The notes: a model not told the origin generated them from the sequence alone. A stretch of DNA of 64,000 nucleotides from Candidatus Latescibacterota bacterium (GCA_012270975.1 JAAXHH010000121.1:1-64000); one strand, 5' to 3'. Shown: positions 1-8,720, counted from the first letter of the stretch. Program-made: numbers and translations.

Positions 1-9
1 GTCCATTAA

Positions 10-630
10 ACCGGGTCAACTCCATCGTATGACAATGATGACGCTGACCCGAGTTTATCAATTACCCACTTAATCAACGATAGTTTGTTAGGACGTATGA
101 AAACTGGAATCTTGGATCGACAAATTCTTGAATGCGGAAACACCAACGTGTCCAAGGAAACCATCCGATCTCTTATATCGGAGGCTTGTTTGATTCAGAA
201 CGAGAATCTATCTGTAGATGAAATTAGATCAGGGGATCTATATAAGCTTCCACAAAGGGAATACCTTATAAACATTCGACCTGACTGCGATTGTATACCA
301 CGAATTTCCGGTCAAACGATAGACGATGTAGAACTTTATTGCTTAAAAGGCAAAATCATGCGTGAGCGAGAAATCCTATGTGGTTATCGAGATGGTCACT
401 TTGATGAGCACATTGACGAAAGTATCGTGTTTGCTCTTTTTGAAGGGAAGAGCATTCGGTTCAAATTTAAAAGGTTGATTAAACAAAACTATGTGGAATT
501 AAAGGAGAAACGCATAGGACGTCTTATACACCCTTACATTACGAGAATTCAACAAAGGTACGCTCTTTACCTGCAAAGACAGGGACTACCAACAATACCT
601 GAAGCAGCTATAGAGGATAACGTTGATTGA
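10..630 (+). pseudogene. 5'-damaged hypothetical gene in an AT-rich segment
   Basis: The frame is open from just after a TAA at 7-9 to the stop at 628-630. The only ATG near the front is at 97 (TTG at 85), and neither has a convincing ribosome site. Codons 10-84 read like ordinary coding sequence, so the protein probably once began further left and was cut by a stop or frameshift. The visible product is about 180 residues, mostly hydrophilic, with an IRPDCDCIPR stretch and a conserved-looking C-terminus (RIGRLIHPYITRIQQRYALY). I recall similar C-termini in receiver-like proteins of defence islands, but that is memory and not proven here. Base composition is far more AT-rich than the rest of the window, which suggests transfer. 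The function is unknown. Confidence 0.45.
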
Positions 631-701
631 CAAAAAACTGTCTGTAATTCGTCGTCCATCCAATTGACCGTATCCCCAAGATCCTATTGTCCGCCGCAGC
701 A

Positions 702-947
702 TCAATCCCGTAGCGACGGATCGTAGCCCTGCTCGCGGAAGACGTGGATATCGAGCGGTTCATGATCGCCCCTTATTTTATCCCTCAAAGTCCCCAGACT
801 GGAATAGTCAATTCGCCTTGGTGGCCTGAGGATGCACCCATCCGGTCCCTCGATGATTTCGATCTGGTCGCCGGGACCTACACCGAGGTCGTCCAGAACA
901 CTTGTCGGTAAGGTGACCTGTCCTTCGGATTCGATCTTAATCAACAT
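702..947 (-). CDS. AbrB/MazE-type antitoxin, apparently orphan
   Basis: This 81-residue protein starts MLIKIESEGQVTLPTSVLDD and has the swapped-hairpin AbrB fold signature (GQVTLP, then GVGPGDQIEIIE). The tail ends FREQGYDPSLRD, as in antitoxins that pair with PIN toxins. Proteins of this family bind their own promoter and neutralise a toxin. AGAGG lies six bases before the ATG at 947. The downstream sequence (631-701 on the minus strand) holds only a 38-codon frame without PIN motifs. The toxin expected there is missing, and an AT-rich foreign segment takes its place. Confidence 0.8.
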   Translation of the reverse strand: MLIKIESEGQVTLPTSVLDDLGVGPGDQIEIIEGPDGCILRPPRRIDYSSLGTLRDKIRGDHEPLDIHVFREQGYDPSLRD

Positions 948-1063
948 TTCGAACCTCTTACCGTTAGTTCGACTGAGCGATACGTTCTCGGCAGGGATTC
1001 CTCATAAGATATAGAACCGCCGGAAAACACAGTTATAGCGTTAGTCGGAAAGACCGTAGAAAC

Positions 1064-2299
1064 CTAGTACTCCCACCCGCACAACCCCGGCACGGGCAGG
1101 CGCAGGGCGCGGTCCAGCGCGGACAGCAGTTCGGGGGGACCGTCAAGGTCGTCGGTGACGGCAAGACCGGAGGCGGGACGTACGCCGAGCCACATGCGAG
1201 TGAAGGCGCCCACCGAGGCGGCCAGCGTGGGGAGCGCGGGGTCGGTGCCGGGTTTGGCGCTCGATTTCGGGCCCAGCGTGATCACATACTCGCCGCTCAG
1301 TCCGCGCCAGGGCGCGTCCGCATCCAGGTGCTTTTCGATCGGGTCGTGCAGCGCCAGGTTGAACCGCGCCGTCGGGCCGTGCAGGCGGGTCTTGGCCATG
1401 CAGGCTTCCAGGTCGCAGATCCGGGCCTGCCAGTATCCATCACCCCGGATCAGGGTGTTGAAGGATCCCTTTTCGGACACCATTCTTGCCCGGAAGGGCT
1501 GTTTGATCAGGTCCTGGAGTTGCACGTCAGGGGGTTCGACCATCTGGAAGAGCCGGATCTGGTCGCCGAGCGATTTCATGAGCGCGAGCAGTTCCAAGAG
1601 CTGGTCCTGGTCCTGGTAGGCGATCATGTAGATATAGCTGGGGCCGTGTTCCTCGTGGTCGCTGGCCCAGAAGAAGTGGGTCAGTTCGCCGCCGGGCCCG
1701 TCGCAATACCCGAGGAGGAAGGACTTCTCCGCATGATTCAGCTCGACCTGGAGCAACTCGGCCGGATACAACCTGCAGCCGCCGTGAGTCAGCCTTCGGT
1801 TCAACATGGCGGCATGGATCATTTCCCAGTCGTCGGCCTTCAAGCGCCTGGGAACCCGGAACGGACGGTCTATCGTGAGGTCGGCGGGATCGAAGCGTAC
1901 CCTGTGTCCGTAGGGACCCGTACCGAAACCCATAAGGTCGTAGAATCCCTGTTCGAACATGGTCAGCGTGCAGATCTCCACGCCGTCCGCCGCGTCCTGG
2001 GCGATGCGGTGCGCGGTAACCCGCTGTGCGAGGCGCTGTTTCCGCGCGATCCGGCTGGTCGTCACCCCCACGATGGCGGACATGGTGAGGTCTTCGTCCA
2101 GGTACCGGAACGTGCCGTCGGTCGAAGAGGCCTGGCACTCCGCTTCGCCGTTCACTTCAGCCACGTCGGTCCGGGTTTTCTCCATGAACTGAGGCGCCCA
2201 CTTGGCCTGTTCGTCGCTGGTGATCCAGTGGACTTCCCGCCAGACCCGGATAACCGCGTCCTGATCGCGTTCCGGGTCATAGGCCCTGATGATCGCCAT
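1064..2299 (-). CDS. Eis-like GNAT acetyltransferase
   Basis: At 411 residues this has the length and layout of the Eis family: an N-terminal GNAT fold, a second degenerate GNAT fold, and a C-terminal SCP2-like domain. The acetyl-CoA region lies around residues 75-125 (SAIVGVTTSRIARKQRLAQR, then TMFEQGFYDLMGFGTG). The C-terminal part carries FTRMWLGVRPASGLAV, typical of the SCP2-like lobe. Known members acetylate amines of aminoglycosides or proteins, but the substrate cannot be read here. AGGAAGAG lies just before the ATG. It is encoded upstream of the orphan antitoxin on the same strand, with a 116-bp gap. Confidence 0.8.
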   Translation of the reverse strand: MAIIRAYDPERDQDAVIRVWREVHWITSDEQAKWAPQFMEKTRTDVAEVNGEAECQASSTDGTFRYLDEDLTMSAIVGVTTSRIARKQRLAQRVTAHRIAQDAADGVEICTLTMFEQGFYDLMGFGTGPYGHRVRFDPADLTIDRPFRVPRRLKADDWEMIHAAMLNRRLTHGGCRLYPAELLQVELNHAEKSFLLGYCDGPGGELTHFFWASDHEEHGPSYIYMIAYQDQDQLLELLALMKSLGDQIRLFQMVEPPDVQLQDLIKQPFRARMVSEKGSFNTLIRGDGYWQARICDLEACMAKTRLHGPTARFNLALHDPIEKHLDADAPWRGLSGEYVITLGPKSSAKPGTDPALPTLAASVGAFTRMWLGVRPASGLAVTDDLDGPPELLSALDRALRLPVPGLCGWEY

Positions 2300-2379
2300 T
2301 TCTCTTCCTTATACGCTTCCTGTTGTTAGCCTTCTACTCCCCGCCCTATTCCGCCCGTGAATAACTTCGTGCCTCTGAG

Positions 2380-3360
2380 CTACTCCTCGCCCCGAAGCAT
2401 CCGGTGGAGGGTCTCGTTGTCGGGCGCGTCCTTGAAGACGTTCCACTCGAGGTAGTAGCCTTCCGGATCGTAGGCGACGAAGGCGCGGTACCGATCCGTT
2501 TCCTCGACCTTCTCGGAACGCATTTCAAAGGAACCGTGGCCGCTTACGTAGGCGTACCAGTCGTCGATGCGGTCCGTCCAGAAGGACATGGTCACGGCCT
2601 TCTTCTCCGTGAAGTTGTGCATGCCGCGCGTTTCGTCCACGAGGCCCATGTAACCCGAGGGCGAGATGCGGTAGATCTTGGTCCACCCCTGGTCCACGAT
2701 CAGGTCGAAGCCCATGACCTCTTCATAGAAGGCCTGGATCGCGGGCATGTCCTTGTAGTAGAACCACACCACGGTCGCCTTGAAACCCAGTCCCGGAGGC
2801 ACGTCGGACGCCCCTTCGGCGGGATAGATGGTCTCGGTCTCGTTCAGCACCGGGATGAGCATCTCGTTCTCGGCATGTTCGTTGAACCGCTCGAACTCCA
2901 GGAGATAGCCCTCGGGGTCGATGGCCACGAAGCCGTGATGAGGTCGTCCCTCGACCGGGTTGTACTCGAACCGCATCTCCACGTCCTGGTCCTTCATGTA
3001 GTCCCACCACTCGTCGAGCTGGTCCGTGATGAGGGCGATGGCGACGGTCTTGGGGTCGCTGGCGCTGTGCATGCCCATCTCTTCGTCGACGAGCGTGATG
3101 AAGGAACTCGGCCCCACGCGGAGGATCTTGGCAAACCCGTAATCGGCCGCCACGGCGAAGCCCAGGGTCCGGGTGTAGAACGTCGTCGCCGCTTCCACGT
3201 CGGCGTAGTACAGGAAAACGTTGCTGGCCGTCATGCCGTATTCGTTCATCGGATTCACGGGTGCAGGCTCCTCTTCGGGTGGCGCGGGTGCTTCCGACTG
3301 GCCGCACGCCGCGGCTATGAGCGCCGCGCAGGCCAGCGCGGCGGTTGTCTGGCGAATCAT
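2380..3360 (-). CDS. Lipoprotein with two VOC (glyoxalase-fold) domains
   Basis: The protein has 326 residues. A signal peptide ends in a lipobox (LIAAAC, Cys19), followed by a Pro/Glu-rich linker. Two glyoxalase/bleomycin-resistance folds follow, at roughly residues 45-165 and 200-315. Each repeats the pattern of partner helix (FYTRTLGF; FYEEVMGF), central strand and YDPEGYYLEW-type final strand. Fused VOC pairs can form one active site between the halves. The metal ligands and substrate are uncertain. It probably sits in the periplasm or on the outer membrane, which is unusual for a VOC protein. GGAGG lies four bases before the ATG. Confidence 0.8.
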   Translation of the reverse strand: MIRQTTAALACAALIAAACGQSEAPAPPEEEPAPVNPMNEYGMTASNVFLYYADVEAATTFYTRTLGFAVAADYGFAKILRVGPSSFITLVDEEMGMHSASDPKTVAIALITDQLDEWWDYMKDQDVEMRFEYNPVEGRPHHGFVAIDPEGYLLEFERFNEHAENEMLIPVLNETETIYPAEGASDVPPGLGFKATVVWFYYKDMPAIQAFYEEVMGFDLIVDQGWTKIYRISPSGYMGLVDETRGMHNFTEKKAVTMSFWTDRIDDWYAYVSGHGSFEMRSEKVEETDRYRAFVAYDPEGYYLEWNVFKDAPDNETLHRMLRGEE

Positions 3361-3450
3361 GGTTCCTCCTTGCAGGGGTTTACGGATCAGCCGGGGATGT
3401 GCAGTTGCAATATGCGCAACTGCATCTCAATGCGCGTCCACAACGGGGAT

Positions 3451-3921
3451 TCACTGATCGGCCGGGAACTTGCAGTTGTAATGGCAGACGCCGCAAGTGA
3501 TGGTAAGGTCCTGCAGCGCCGAATCGGCCTCGATGGCGGAACCGGTCTCCGTGGCGGCGATGAGCGTCTCGGCGCGTATCTGGAAGTCGGAGGCGTAAAA
3601 CCCGTATCTCGAGGAGTCATACCGCGGCGGCATTGTCGACACCTCCTCCATGATCTCCTTGAGATGGGTCACGTCGGCCGTTATCGTCCCCAGGGATCCC
3701 TCCTCGACCGCCCTGGCGATGCCTTCGCAAAGCCGCGCGATCTCTCTCATGCGATCCTGTCGCGTCTCGGCATTCGGATCGGGCGCTTCGCTTTCAGCCG
3801 GTTCCGCGCCGTGATCCTGACCCTCTCCGCCGCCTTCGCCGCCGCAGCCCACCAGGGCAATTCCCGAGATTAAAAAGGACGCCAGCGCGGTCACCATGAT
3901 CCGGTAGAAAGGACTTTTCAT
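3451..3921 (-). CDS. Cytochrome c'-like lipoprotein
   Basis: The 156-residue protein begins with a signal peptide and lipobox (ALVGC, Cys26) and a Gly/Glu-rich linker. The helical body has a haem-attachment motif CGVCH at residues 143-147, almost at the C-terminus. A C-terminal CxxCH after a four-helix body is the arrangement of cytochrome c', which binds NO or other small gases or carries electrons. A few residues follow (YNCKFPADQ), including one more Cys. AGAGGA lies seven bases before the ATG. It is upstream of the VOC lipoprotein on the same strand with a 90-bp gap, so both may be co-expressed at the cell envelope. Confidence 0.75.
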   Translation of the reverse strand: MKSPFYRIMVTALASFLISGIALVGCGGEGGGEGQDHGAEPAESEAPDPNAETRQDRMREIARLCEGIARAVEEGSLGTITADVTHLKEIMEEVSTMPPRYDSSRYGFYASDFQIRAETLIAATETGSAIEADSALQDLTITCGVCHYNCKFPADQ

Positions 3922-4127
3922 AGATATTCCTCTTCTGGAGAAAGGGAGCTTTTTTGACGATTCCCGCCGGAAACAGCCGGTGGGTTCACCGCTGGAACCG
4001 GCTGAAAGACTGTTCGTTTAACGTACGGAAAACGTACGGACATACGGGCCTTAGTGTTTCCCGTCATGGTAACGCGACCCGCTGAATTGTCAACCTGTTT
4101 CGATGGAAGATGTGTGGTGCCCAATTA

Positions 4128-4175
4128 CTGCCATTTTGGCAGATATTGGACTCGGGAATATGCCAATTTGTCATA
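4128..4175. promoter_or_regulatory. Two dyads upstream of lon
   Basis: Two similar dyads lie in a row. CTGCCATTTTGGCAG (4128-4142) has perfect 6-bp arms. TATGCCAATTTGTCATA (4159-4175) has 7-bp arms with one mismatch. Both fit TGCCAWTTTGKCA. Their centres are 32 bp apart, about three helical turns, so two protein dimers would sit on one face of the DNA. They lie about 56 and 88 bp before the predicted lon start site. This is the place expected for an activator or repressor of the adjoining sigma-54-like promoter. Confidence 0.55.
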
Positions 4176-4195
4176 TATCGAACATGTAACCATCG

Positions 4196-4211
4196 TGGCA
4201 TGATGTTTGCA
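4196..4211 (+). promoter_or_regulatory. Sigma-54-type -24/-12 promoter for lon
   Basis: TGGCATGATGTTTGCA matches the sigma-54 consensus TGGCAC-N5-TTGCA at all fixed bases but one, with exact spacing. No sigma-70 pair with correct spacing was found between here and the lon ATG. Transcription would start near 4223, giving a leader of about 110 bases. Sigma-54 promoters need an ATP-driven activator, and the paired dyads just upstream are candidate sites for it. Confidence 0.55.
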
Positions 4212-4333
4212 CATCACTGTCAAATAGTAAGGAAGAACTTCAGGCCAATTGAAGCGTACAGGCCGGTTCGTGCGTATAAAGTAAGGTAAGCAGCCGCGAG
4301 ACGCGGCCCAGGGCTGGGAAAGCGAGGTAGAAC

Positions 4334-6838
4334 ATGGCTGAAGTCAAGGCACTCCGGGAAATCCAGACGAACCTGCAGGAAGACTCGGTGATCGAGTCCA
4401 TCGCCGTGCTGCCCGTGCGCAACCTGGTCGTGTATCCCCACATGGCCGCGGCGCTGGTGGCCGACCGGCCGGGTTCGGTCAAGGCGCTGGACGAAGCGCT
4501 GCAGCAGGACAAGATGGTCATGATCCTGGCCCAGCGGGACCCGGATACGGACCGGCCGACGCCGGACGATCTCTACAAATTCGGCACGCTGGTCCGCATC
4601 TACAAGATGATGAAGCTGCCGGAGGACAGTCTCCACGCGGTCGTCCACGGAGTCTCGCGCGCCCGGGTGACGGAAGTGCTTGAAACGGAGCCCGTCCTGC
4701 GCGTCCGGGTGGAACTCCAGGCGGAGCGCCAGGACGAATCCATGGAGGGCAAGGCCCTGGCCCACAACCTGGTGGAGCAGTTCCAGCGGCTGATCGATCT
4801 GGTCCCGACCATGTCCGAGGACCTGCGGATCCCCCTGCTCAACCTGGAAGACCAGCAGGCCAAGATGGCCGATTTCATTGCCTTCAACCTGAAGCTGTCC
4901 CTTGAAGACCAGCAGGCCATGCTGGAGCTGAGCGACGTCGGGGACAGGCTGAAGGCGCTGACTTTCCTGATCGCACGGGAGATCGAGGTGGCCGAGACGG
5001 GCAGCCGCATCCAGTCCCAGGTCGAGGACAAGATGGGCAAAGCCCAGCGCGAATACTATCTCCGCGAGCAGATGAAGGCCATTCAGCGGGAACTCGGCGA
5101 AGACGGAGACACCCAGGGCGAGGAACTGGCCGACCTGCGTGAGAAGATCGAAGAGGCCGGCATGCCGGACGAGGCACGGGTGGAGGTGGAGCGCGAGCTC
5201 AAGCGGCTGGAGCGCATCCCGGCCATCTCACCCGAGTATTCGACGCTGCGGACCTACCTCGAGTGGCTGTCGGAGCTGCCCTGGTCCGTTTCATCGGATG
5301 ACCAGCTGGACATCGAGCGGGCCCGGGAGATCCTGGACGAAGACCATTACGGCCTCGAGAAGATCAAGGACCGCATTCTCGAACACCTGGCCGTGCGCAG
5401 CCTGAAGCCGGACCTGAAGGGTTCCATCCTGTGCTTCGTCGGACCGCCGGGAGTAGGCAAGACCTCGCTGGGCAAGTCCATCGCCCGCGCCCTGGGCCGC
5501 CGGTTCGTGCGCATTTCGCTGGGCGGCGTGCATGACGAGGCGGAGATCAGGGGACACCGCAGGACCTACATCGGCGCCCTGCCCGGCCGCATCATCCAGA
5601 GCATCCGCAAGGCGGGCACCAACAACCCGGTCTTCATGCTGGACGAGATCGACAAGCTCGGACGGGATTTCCGAGGTGATCCTTCCTCGGCGCTGCTCGA
5701 AGTGCTCGACCCGGAGCAGAACGACACCTTCACCGATCACTACATCGATCTGCCCTTCGACCTGTCCAACGTCATGTTCGTGACCACGGCCAACATGCTG
5801 GCCGGCATACCGGAGCCACTGCGCGACCGCATGGAGGTCATCGAACTGTCGGGATACACGGAAGAGGAGAAGATCGAGATCGCCCGGCGCTATCTCGTCC
5901 CCAGGGAACTGAAGACGCATGGGCTTTCCGCCGAGGACGTGGTTTTCGCTGATCGCGCCATCGGCCGGATCATTGCCGATTACACCCGGGAGGCGGGCCT
6001 TCGCAACCTGGAACGCAAGATCCGCACGGTGGCCCGCAAGTCGGCCCGTTCGGTCGCCGAAGGGCAGTCTCCCCCCTTTCTGGTCTCCGAAGATGAACTT
6101 CACCAGTACCTGGGGCCGCCCGAGTACTTCTCCGAGACCGCGGAGCGTACCGGCGAACCCGGCGTGGCGATCGGACTGGCCTGGACCCCTGCCGGCGGCG
6201 AGATCATGTTCGTCGAAGCCAGCAAGATGACCGGCGGCAAGGGACTGACGCTTACGGGCCAGCTGGGAGACGTAATGAAGGAATCCGCCCGGGCCGCCCT
6301 GACCTATGTCCGGTCGCACGCCGCGGACTGGCAGATCGACCCGGCGTTCTTCGGCGGGCACGACATCCACATCCATCTGCCCGTGGGCGCCATTCCCAAG
6401 GACGGGCCGTCCGCGGGCGTGGCGCTCGTGACGGTACTGACCTCCCTGCTCACGGGACGGCCGGTCCGGGACGACCTGGCCATGACCGGCGAAGTCACCC
6501 TGCGCGGAAAGGTCATGCCCGTCGGCGGCATCAAGGAGAAGGTCCTCGGGGCAATGCGGGCCGGGATCACCACCATCATCCTGCCCCGCCGGAACGAGAA
6601 AGACCTGGACGACGTGCCCGCGGCCGTAAAGGAGAAGCTCAGTTTCTGCCTGGTCGACCGCATCGACCAGGTCCTGGAACTGGCGCTCATGGACAAGCCC
6701 GTCGATGAGCCCGGCGACGATGGTCCCGGCGACGGGACGGAAAGCCACGAAGCGGACGCACCGGAGAGCGACGAGGCGTGGGCGGAGAGCATTGAAGGCG
6801 GCGTGGCGGTTGCTACACGGGACGCGAATCTGAACTGA
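4334..6838 (+). CDS. lon: ATP-dependent Lon protease
   Basis: The protein has 834 residues, slightly longer than the usual 780-800. It has an N-terminal substrate-binding LON domain (about 20-215), an AAA+ module with Walker A GPPGVGKTS (370-378) and Walker B FMLDEIDK (near 434-441), and a C-terminal serine-lysine protease domain. The catalytic Ser693 sits in KDGPSAG and Lys736 in GGIKEK, 43 residues apart as in E. coli Lon. The last 50 residues form an acidic, low-complexity tail that is probably dispensable. GAGG lies before the ATG. It degrades misfolded and regulatory proteins in the cytoplasm. The upstream promoter looks sigma-54-dependent. Confidence 0.97.
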   Translation: MAEVKALREIQTNLQEDSVIESIAVLPVRNLVVYPHMAAALVADRPGSVKALDEALQQDKMVMILAQRDPDTDRPTPDDLYKFGTLVRIYKMMKLPEDSLHAVVHGVSRARVTEVLETEPVLRVRVELQAERQDESMEGKALAHNLVEQFQRLIDLVPTMSEDLRIPLLNLEDQQAKMADFIAFNLKLSLEDQQAMLELSDVGDRLKALTFLIAREIEVAETGSRIQSQVEDKMGKAQREYYLREQMKAIQRELGEDGDTQGEELADLREKIEEAGMPDEARVEVERELKRLERIPAISPEYSTLRTYLEWLSELPWSVSSDDQLDIERAREILDEDHYGLEKIKDRILEHLAVRSLKPDLKGSILCFVGPPGVGKTSLGKSIARALGRRFVRISLGGVHDEAEIRGHRRTYIGALPGRIIQSIRKAGTNNPVFMLDEIDKLGRDFRGDPSSALLEVLDPEQNDTFTDHYIDLPFDLSNVMFVTTANMLAGIPEPLRDRMEVIELSGYTEEEKIEIARRYLVPRELKTHGLSAEDVVFADRAIGRIIADYTREAGLRNLERKIRTVARKSARSVAEGQSPPFLVSEDELHQYLGPPEYFSETAERTGEPGVAIGLAWTPAGGEIMFVEASKMTGGKGLTLTGQLGDVMKESARAALTYVRSHAADWQIDPAFFGGHDIHIHLPVGAIPKDGPSAGVALVTVLTSLLTGRPVRDDLAMTGEVTLRGKVMPVGGIKEKVLGAMRAGITTIILPRRNEKDLDDVPAAVKEKLSFCLVDRIDQVLELALMDKPVDEPGDDGPGDGTESHEADAPESDEAWAESIEGGVAVATRDANLN

Positions 6839-6935
6839 GTAGGAACCCCCGGATTATGCGAGGCGTCTGAGCGTATGATGAGGGGATCGCCTTTAGTGAT
6901 GACCTCGGAGCCGGGACGAGAAGAGGCGTTAGGAA

Positions 6936-6964
6936 TTGACGCCGGGACGCGCGCCCGGTATTAT
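6936..6964 (+). promoter_or_regulatory. Sigma-70 promoter of degQ
   Basis: TTGACG (6936-6941) and TATTAT (6959-6964) are separated by exactly 17 bp. The spacer contains CCGGG (6942-6946) and CCCGG (6954-6958) as an inverted pair, a possible repressor site. Transcription would begin near 6971. This rules out the long reading that would start translation at 6936 and supports the ATG at 7014. Confidence 0.75.
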
Positions 6965-7013
6965 GCATAGTCGAATCATGCAGGACGGAGATCGTATAGA
7001 AAGGGAGACTGGC

Positions 7014-8501
7014 ATGACGGAGAAAAGGAAACTCGGCTTCGCCGGCGCGGCGCTGCTCGTCACGGGCATGGTGCTCGGCGGCCTGTTCATTTCGAACTGG
7101 GACGCATCCATCGTCGAAAAGGAAGAGCACCGGTCGATCACGCCGGTCGTGGCGGCGGACCAGCGGTCGCTCCAGGATTTCAGCGAAACCTTCGCCACGA
7201 TAGCCGAGAAGGTGAAGCCTTCCGTGGTGCTGATCACGAGCAGACGCGCGGTCAGGCAGGCGCAGCAGCGGTTCTGGGGCCCCTTCGAGGATTTTTTCGG
7301 CGGCAGGCAGCCTCCCGATGTCCAACCCCGGCCGTTCCGGGGTCTGGGTTCCGGCGTCATCGTGTCGGATGACGGCTACATCCTGACGAACAACCATGTA
7401 GTGGAAGACGCAGAAAAACTGACCGTCCAACTGTTCGACGAGCGCGAGGTGGAAGCGGAGATCGTCGGCCTGGATCCCCGTACCGATCTGGCCGTCATCA
7501 AGGTTGAATTGGACGACCTTCCCGTGCTGCCCTTCGGGGATTCGGACAAGCTGCGCGTGGGCGAATGGGTCATGGCCGTGGGCAATCCCTTCGGACGGAA
7601 CCATACCGTTACGGCGGGTATCGTCAGCGCGAAGGGCAGGAGCAGTGTGCTGCCGGTACGGAACTCTTACGAGGATTTCATCCAGACGGACGCGGCCATC
7701 AATCCCGGTAACAGCGGCGGTGCGCTGGTCGACCTGGACGGGAGTCTCATGGGCATCAATACGGCCATCGCAACCCGGACGGGCGGGTACCAGGGTATCG
7801 GTTTCGCTGTACCGGCCAACATGGCCCGGGGCATCATGACGCGGCTTGTCCGGGACGGGCGCGTTACGCGCGGGTACCTGGGCGTAATGATCAGCAACCT
7901 CGATGAGGTCGTGGCGGAGTCCATGGGAATCGAAAATACAGCCGGCGTGCTCATCGAAAGAATAACGGACGACGGACCCGCGAAAGATTCCGATCTCCAG
8001 CCGGAGGACGTGGTCGTTGCCCTGAACGGAAAGGTAGTGGAGGATACGGACGACCTTCGCAACCGCATCGCGGATATGGCGCCGGGCACGGTAGTGGAAC
8101 TGGAGGTGATCCGGGATGGAGCGCCCCGGTCGATATCGATTGAACTGGACGAGTTGCCCGATGGAGATCCCTCGCGCACCGCGTCGAGAGAGGAATCGCC
8201 GAACGACAGTCCCGCGAGCACCATCGGTATCGATGTCATGGATATTTCCCGTCAGTGGTCCAGGATATACGAACAGGGTTCCGGCGTAGTGATTAGTGTT
8301 GTGCGATCGGGCAGCGTGGCCGAGGAACGGGGACTCCAGCGGGGCGACCTGGTCCGCGAAGTGAACGGCGATCCGGTGTCCAGCGTACAGGAATTCAACG
8401 CCATGTTCCGGCGCTTCGAACCCGGACAGGCCATCCGGTTCCGGATTCAGCGCGGCAACAACGCGCAATTCCTGGTAGGCCTGCGGATTCCCGAAGAATG
8501 A
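7014..8501 (+). CDS. degQ: Periplasmic HtrA-type serine protease (DegQ/DegP-like)
   Basis: The 495-residue protein has an N-terminal membrane or signal segment (residues 8-27), a trypsin-like protease domain and two PDZ domains (about 275-370 and 400-490). The catalytic triad is His128 (NNHVVED), Asp158 (RTDLAVIK) and Ser234 (GNSGGAL). A short Q-rich, aromatic LA loop (about 78-105) is present. It degrades or refolds misfolded envelope proteins. GGGAG lies seven bases before the ATG at 7014. It follows lon by 175 bp with its own promoter, so cytoplasmic and periplasmic quality control are neighbours. Confidence 0.93.
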   Translation: MTEKRKLGFAGAALLVTGMVLGGLFISNWDASIVEKEEHRSITPVVAADQRSLQDFSETFATIAEKVKPSVVLITSRRAVRQAQQRFWGPFEDFFGGRQPPDVQPRPFRGLGSGVIVSDDGYILTNNHVVEDAEKLTVQLFDEREVEAEIVGLDPRTDLAVIKVELDDLPVLPFGDSDKLRVGEWVMAVGNPFGRNHTVTAGIVSAKGRSSVLPVRNSYEDFIQTDAAINPGNSGGALVDLDGSLMGINTAIATRTGGYQGIGFAVPANMARGIMTRLVRDGRVTRGYLGVMISNLDEVVAESMGIENTAGVLIERITDDGPAKDSDLQPEDVVVALNGKVVEDTDDLRNRIADMAPGTVVELEVIRDGAPRSISIELDELPDGDPSRTASREESPNDSPASTIGIDVMDISRQWSRIYEQGSGVVISVVRSGSVAEERGLQRGDLVREVNGDPVSSVQEFNAMFRRFEPGQAIRFRIQRGNNAQFLVGLRIPEE

Positions 8502-8587
8502 GTAAAATAAGCAGGTTGCACGCGGGACGTTGAAGCCGCGTCCGGCACGCCGCTGCGTGTTCGAGTTGTTCGCCGTGTGCCCAGCTG

Positions 8588-8667
8588 CCACGCCGAGCGT
8601 CTCGCGGCCACGCCGAGCGTCCCACGGCCACGCCGAGCGTCCCACGGCCACGCCGCGCATCCCACGG
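8588..8667. repeat. Four tandem 20-bp repeats
   Basis: CCACGCCGAGCGTCCCACGG is repeated four times head to tail (8588, 8608, 8628, 8648). The inner copies are identical and the outer ones carry two or three changes. They are contiguous without spacers, so this is a minisatellite and not a CRISPR array. It lies between degQ and its terminator, so it would be transcribed into the 3' end of that mRNA. Confidence 0.85.
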
Positions 8668-8690
8668 CCAGGAACATCGTTTGCGTCATC

Positions 8691-8720
8691 AGAAAACGCG
8701 GAGTGACTTCCGCGTTTTCT
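8691..8720. terminator. Bidirectional intrinsic terminator after degQ
   Basis: A perfect 12-bp stem (AGAAAACGCGGA, loop GTGACT, TCCGCGTTTTCT) has a GC core, a leading A tract and a trailing TTTTCTTC run. This is the form of a Rho-independent terminator readable from either strand. It ends the degQ transcript just ahead of gpmI. Confidence 0.85.

Larger units (their letters stand above)
3922..4333. other. Intergenic region between the cytochrome-like gene and lon
   Basis: This 412-bp stretch separates two divergent genes. It is more AT-rich than its surroundings. It holds the two dyads and the sigma-54-like element listed separately. A 68-codon minus-strand frame (3918-4124) overlaps the neighbouring start and has no family features, so I do not call it a gene. 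Confidence 0.6.

Noticed and set aside
631-701. Possible short PIN toxin after the AbrB-type antitoxin.
   Set aside because: The only frame there runs 38 codons and lacks the acidic PIN residues.
3918-4124. Small minus-strand gene between the cytochrome-like gene and lon.
   Set aside because: It overlaps the neighbouring start, has no recognisable features, and its composition fits regulatory DNA.
6936-7013. Longer N-terminus for DegQ.
   Set aside because: This stretch contains the promoter itself. The ribosome site and signal segment fit the ATG at 7014.
8588-8667. Possible CRISPR array.
   Set aside because: The 20-bp units are contiguous with no unique spacers and there are no cas genes.
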